Assembly (NCBI GenBank): GCA_003427395.1
Contig: BFEA01000502.1
Location: 701,004 to 738,326, forward strand
Direction of reading: 5' to 3'
DNA length: 37,323 nucleotides
Source of the DNA: Chara braunii
Taxonomy: Eukaryota; Streptophyta; Charophyceae; Charales; Characeae
Part shown: positions 33,211 through 37,323 of the stretch, in pieces
Position numbering within the stretch: position 1 is the stretch's first letter
Layout of the letters: every line of letters begins with the position of its first letter
Notes under the pieces: model-generated
Told to the model about the DNA's origin: nothing
Databases searched by the model: none
Seen by the model: only the letters and a program-made list of their open reading frames with translations
Position numbers and translations under genes: made by a program

Positions 33211-33899
33211 GGACTTGATGAGACTAACGTTTGCCAAAAGTTTATTCAGACCTGTGATTGAGAGAATAAAAGTTTTTCGAGCTAGTCTGCACACTTGTAG
33301 CGTCCGAGAGTGACGACAATAAGCGGTTGTGCTTCGTTTTTGTCGAAGTCGTAGAGCCGTACAGACATGGGAAGGCTCCCTCACTTTGCAAAAAGGCGGG
33401 AGCTGATACCCTCGACAACGGAGTCGAATACAATTTTTTCTGATTCCTGTGTCTTTGATTGGACCTTTTGCAAACCGACAATGCATACGATCAATGCATA
33501 AACACAATCGTAGCGCATTATATACCTGAAGAAGTTCGTAAAGTGTTTGCTATGGTTCTCGCCTTTGATCAAGTGAACGATCCGGTCCATTTCTTTGAAA
33601 GACATTAGGATAAGATGTGTGACAATTTTCAGTATCGTGCAGACAATGAAATTGTTCCGCCTAACATTTTGTAGTCGTTGACCTTATTTCATCTTTGACC
33701 GTATTTTGTAAGAGTCAGAAAAAAACATTCGTCAGTTCTATCTTTATTATCCAACACCCCATGAGGAAACAATTGCTGAGAATATAGCTATATGTTATGA
33801 GAACATAACGATATTGTCGATTCTAAACGAGGAGTTGTTGTATGATCCGATTCAAATACAACACACACATGACTCTAATTTTCAACATCTTCGGTCACG
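33211..33899 (+). other. Heavily degraded Helitron segment between Rep and helicase
   Basis: Codon-like remnants are present but broken every few dozen bases. No motif beyond a short FAELKDLMRLTFAK-like stretch at the start. It is assigned to the Helitron by position only. Confidence 0.5.
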
Positions 33900-35218
33900 C
33901 CAACAAGTGTTGGTGGGAAAAATTGTTCTGTCTGTGCAAGTAAAAAAATCATTGCGTGTTTTTATCGATGCACCGACCGGAACAGAAAAAACTTTTTTGC
34001 ATTGAAACGATTTTAGGGGGATTAGGTCCAGTTCTACCATTGGATTGACCGTTGCGTAAAGTGGGATAGCAGCGACTCTTTTGATAAGGGGTCGAACGTT
34101 TCACTCATGATTTCGCACACATTTGAAACCTGATAAAACACGTTCCTTTTTAATTTCAAAACAAAGTGACATTGTGGAGCTTATCCGCCGTGCAGATTTG
34201 ATTGTCTGGGACGAGGATCCGATGATTAACAAGTTTCACTTGGAAGCTCTTGAAATACACTCAAGACCTTTGTAACAATTAACCGGTTTTGCCCGTTGTG
34301 AAACACCGATCGAGAGCTTAACAAATTGATGCGTCAATGAAAATGTCTCATTTGTGAAAACTTTTTAAGGTTTATCAACTGACCGAAAACATGTGAATGT
34401 TAAGCTTAGGCGATGATGAAATGGCAAAAATGTATACCCATTTTTTTATGTGTGTTTGGAATTGTGATTATCCTCGTATTGTTCCTAATAAACCTGTTGC
34501 AGTAAAATTGCCACGTGAGATTTGCACGGATAAACCGATTAATGAGTTGATTTCATAGATATTTGAGGATGTGTTCAACCACGTGAGGGATGTCGAGTAT
34601 TTTTCACCTCGATTAATTTTATGCCCTACTAATGATGATGCGGGTTCTGTTAACAACCGTATGCTTGACGATTTCCCTGTGGAGGTGCGTATGTTTTTCA
34701 GCGTTGATTATCCTGATTCGGATGATACCGGACTCGGTATTGAGAGGAAGTTTTTAAATTATCTCAATGAATCGGGTCTTCCACCTCACAAACTATGTTT
34801 GAAAATTTTTGCATTCGTGATGCTTTTGCGAAATTTGTCCCCGAAGCAAGGACTTTGTAACGGTACAACGTTGATTCTGAAGAAGTTCGTTAATGATGAT
34901 TTGTTGGAAGTGACAATAATGCGTACGGGTAAGACAACACTGATTCCCATGATTGATCAGAGAAGCAATGGTAAGACCACCAAGTTCAAATGGTTTATGA
35001 GGCAATTTTCAGTCCGTCTTGCTTTTGCTGTGACGATTAACAAGTCGCAAAGGCAAACCATATCGCGTGAGGGGGTTTGGCTACACAAGGCGGTTTTTTT
35101 GCATTGCCAACTGTATATTGCTTCGGCGCGTGTTGGTCATGCCAACAATATCCGTATTGAGTTGCTTGATAAGAATTTTTTGACGAAAAATATTGTGTAT
35201 CATGAACTTTTGGGATGA
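33900..35218 (+). pseudogene. Helitron PIF1-like helicase
   Basis: 5'-3' DNA helicase of the Rep-helicase protein. The Walker A position reads DAPTGTEKTFL (33968-34000), where G-G-T-G-K-T is expected, so glycines are replaced and ATP binding is probably lost. The Walker B position reads LIVWDEDPM (34198-34224). The C-terminal part is a 215-codon open frame (34571-35218) with LCPTNDDAGSVN, SGLPPHKLCLKIFAFVMLLR (the GLPPHKL-VMLLRN block), GLCNGTTLI, RLAFAVTINKSQRQT and QLYIASARVGH, all PIF1-family landmarks in order. The segment between Walker B and 34571 has stops. The surviving C-terminal frame is the longest intact stretch of this element. A candidate intron follows its stop. Confidence 0.85.
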
Positions 35219-35281
35219 GTTGTTTTATTTTAAATTTATCCTTGACATTTCGATTAATTTCCTCTTATTCTTTCTTCACAG

Positions 35282-36210
35282 GCGACTCCCGAATGCACCA
35301 TACCTACGACACTCGTGCTAAGAGGAAAGCTATGGGAACCAGGAATACCACTCAATATAATTCGAATGTTATGTCAAAAGGTGAAGCCGAACATTCGAAG
35401 CGGTCGAAAAAAACTGAAAATAATGAGAAATCGATGAATCTTGAAAGTGTACATACTCGGCGTGATCGTGTTGTTTTTTGTGAAGTTGAACGTGAATGTT
35501 TCCAATAGAATATCCTTGCTAAGAAAATGGATGTGGAGGGGGGTGGTGACGATTGTCGTGCTGATGAGGATGGTTCGCATAGAGGTTTATGAGGTAGGTC
35601 TATTAACCTCACATTTGTCGATGACGAGGATGATAACGTTACAGGTATTCGAAAGAAGACTGTTGAATCTGCATTCAAGAGAAAAAAAAATTGTGGTGCG
35701 AAAAGCAATCTCATGGGTTCCCCTGAAGTGTCGAAGCCTGCCTTGGATGATAATCAGGTGGGACGACAACCTGATGATAATGAAACAGAAACTCATATTA
35801 TGACAGCGATAAATGTGCTCCCTGATGATGCACTTGCATCTCTTTCGTTTTGTGCACAGCTCACTGGATGTGCACGTGTTTGTGATTCGTGTTCGTAATC
35901 TCAACGCAATGAACGTGAAAAAGATGTTTGCACCACATCGCAACCACAAAATCCTCTGAGGGTTATTGTGGTGCTCGATGATAACGATGCACCCACTCCG
36001 AATCCGCGCGCTTACCTTGCTGGATGGTTTGACGATGCGAAGAGGGTTGGGATGCAAAATGTTTTGACTAAGGTGTTTTTTGAAATGTTTGTCAAAAGTG
36101 TGACAATCGTAAAAGATGGACGAATATGGGAAAACTTCATCGGCTGGAAAAGAAATAAACTCACTGATATCGGTTGGAACGACGATCCTTTCTTCCTTCA
36201 GACTCGTTGA
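35282..36210 (+). pseudogene. Unrecognised charged ORF fragments after Helitron helicase
   Basis: I do not recognise these. The first piece (35282-35508) is basic (YDTRAKRKAMGT, SKRSKKTE) and begins just after a pyrimidine-rich CAG, so it may be a spliced downstream exon of the helicase gene. Acidic stretches follow (VDDEDDNVTG near 35620), then a Cys-containing CARVCDSCS piece to 35898. A more globular piece, 35968-36210 (PRAYLAGWFDDAKRVGMQNV ... GRIWENFIGWKR), comes last. They are separated by single in-frame stops or frame changes. They could be an accessory Helitron gene or a captured host gene. Confidence 0.4.
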
Positions 36211-36947
36211 ATATTTCGGATTTGAAAGTTACTTCCATGTTGCAATCACTTTTGAACGACGAGTTCGTTACTCTCTCTAATGACGAGATTACCAGGATGA
36301 CAATTCATTTGCCACATTGTCCAACCGAAGGGACAATTCCTCAACCCTTTCACAAATATGGAAGGATACAGAACCTTCTCAAAAGGATTTCTCCCATGGT
36401 TGCTTCTTCCGCTCCTCATTCCGCTCTGATTGGTAGACTGCCCCTTCAAGCAACATCTCCTCCAAATTTTCAACGTCTTGCGGATTTTGCTTCACCATCC
36501 AATATGTCAACGCGGATTGCCACTACCTCTGTTATTGTTTTTGTTTTGTCGGCCTCTACGGTTACTCCGTTTCCCGTCATTTGTGTTGTCCGCGCTTACA
36601 CCATCTACAAACCATGTGCATGTCCATACATGACCCTTGGGACAACCAAGTTCTTCTAATTTTAACATTGTCATATATGACTCTTTTGAATCTATTAGTA
36701 AAAAAAAAAAACTTGCACACTTGTCTCATCTTGACATTATCATAGGATTCAAAATATTGTGGAAGCAGCAAAGAAATTGAATACGAGAATGAACACTTGG
36801 AGGTGTGTGGATGTTGTAATTCATCTCGATTACAATCGGCAAGGACAGGGTCGATTCGGAACTTTCGAGGAGTATCGTCGCAAAGTGTTGCAACGAGCTC
36901 CTGTTCGTGAGGTGTTGCAAAAGTATCGTTCCGGCAAAGGAAATTGA
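36174..36947 (+). pseudogene. Unrecognised coding-like fragments near Helitron 3' side
   Basis: A 161-codon frame (36174-36659) carries SDLKVTSMLQSLLNDEFVTLSN-type sequence. An overlapping frame at 36478-36600 is rich in Cys and His (CGFC, DCHYLCYC, RHLCCP) and could be a decayed zinc-ribbon such as those in RPA-like proteins carried by some Helitrons. This is a weak guess. A separate basic piece at 36759-36947 (HLDYNRQGQGRFGTFEEYRR ... VLQKYRSGKGN) follows a TAG acceptor-like site. No function is assigned. Confidence 0.3.
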
Positions 36948-37093
36948 TTGGTCTTATAAAATATATAGGAAAAGAGAAATGTTGACTGGGTGATTGTCTA
37001 GGCAGAGAGGGAGTTTTAGATAGTCGTTTTCGGTTTCAGTTACGTAATTGCCCCTACAAGAGATATGGGAAGAAAAATACAAATAAATGGGTT

Positions 37094-37154
<61 letters not shown>

Positions 37155-37323
37155 AAAAACGATTTAAATAATGTTGATGTAATACTATTCTGCTTTTTTA
37201 AGTCAATATTGATTCTATTACGCAATAATTGTGCCTTGATCATACTGCGGTCACTTGCTTACTTTTATGGAGCGAAAAATCTTCATATGAAACTTTTTTT
37301 CTTTGTATACTCGTGTTCGACTT
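36948..37323. repeat. (GA)n microsatellite and flanking non-coding DNA
   Basis: A pure GA tract at about 37097-37148 ends in a G/A-rich run. The rest is AT-rich and non-coding. A CTAG at about 36998 could be a Helitron 3' end, but no stable hairpin precedes it. Confidence 0.7.

Larger units (their letters stand above)
30470..36950 (+). mobile_element. Decayed Helitron (rolling-circle transposon)
   Basis: A plus-strand series of fragments in the order N-terminal region, Rep (HUH) nuclease and PIF1-like helicase is diagnostic of Helitrons. Both ends are estimates: 30470 is near an MAEDRGPRDG start, and 36950 is the last open frame. I found no 3' CTRR with a preceding GC hairpin and no clear 5' TC end. 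Many stops and frameshifts make it non-functional. Confidence 0.75.

Overview
The window reads as a transposon graveyard in a nuclear genome. I see no intact host gene, no rRNA or tRNA gene, and no bacterial operon structure. The mix is a Ty3/gypsy-type LTR retrotransposon, a Penelope-like element (PLE) with a CCHC knuckle and a GIY-YIG nuclease, and a Helitron. With its long (CT)n/(GA)n/(GAA)n tracts, this suggests a repeat-rich plant or green-algal genome. The zinc-knuckle start of the PLE and the second Gag-like protein remind me of charophyte (Chara-like) repeat proteins. That placement is inference from memory and was not tested.

Layout. 1-250: a 125-bp tandem duplication with inverted repeats. 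941-3120 (minus): the reverse-transcriptase half of a PLE, broken by frameshifts and stops. 3121-6439: no supportable gene. 6440-7690: a degenerate array of about 18 hairpin units with a constant loop (AACTTAT) and stems that change but stay complementary, possibly in the leader of a second, dead LTR element whose PBS and LTR edge may lie at 8148-8170. 8170-10374: nothing coding. 10375-27812: a minus-strand Ty3/gypsy element with 914-bp LTRs (26898-27811 and 12904-13817). From 5' to 3' it carries a 2.2-kb leader with hairpin minisatellites and a (GA)n tract, Gag, protease, RT-RNase H, integrase, and then an extra Gag-like ORF ending in its own zinc knuckle. Beyond the second LTR the leader and the start of Gag appear again (12903-10375), so the structure is LTR-internal-LTR-partial internal. 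27813-29734 (minus): the CCHC, charged/coiled and GIY-YIG half of a PLE, cut exactly at the LTR edge. 30470-36950 (plus): a decayed Helitron with Rep and PIF1-like helicase, followed by unrecognised coding-like pieces. 37097-37148: (GA)n.

How the parts relate. The two PLE pieces lie on the same strand in N-to-C order and carry complementary domains. They may be one element with an N-terminal endonuclease, split by later LTR-element insertions. Every element is a pseudogene by sequence, yet the gypsy LTRs are almost identical. That conflict may reflect recent movement in trans, gene conversion, or assembly copying: ambiguous bases sit at identical places in both repeats, and a 121-N gap lies in the CT tract. 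The most novel-looking signal is the covarying hairpin array, together with a second, unrelated hairpin array in the gypsy leader.
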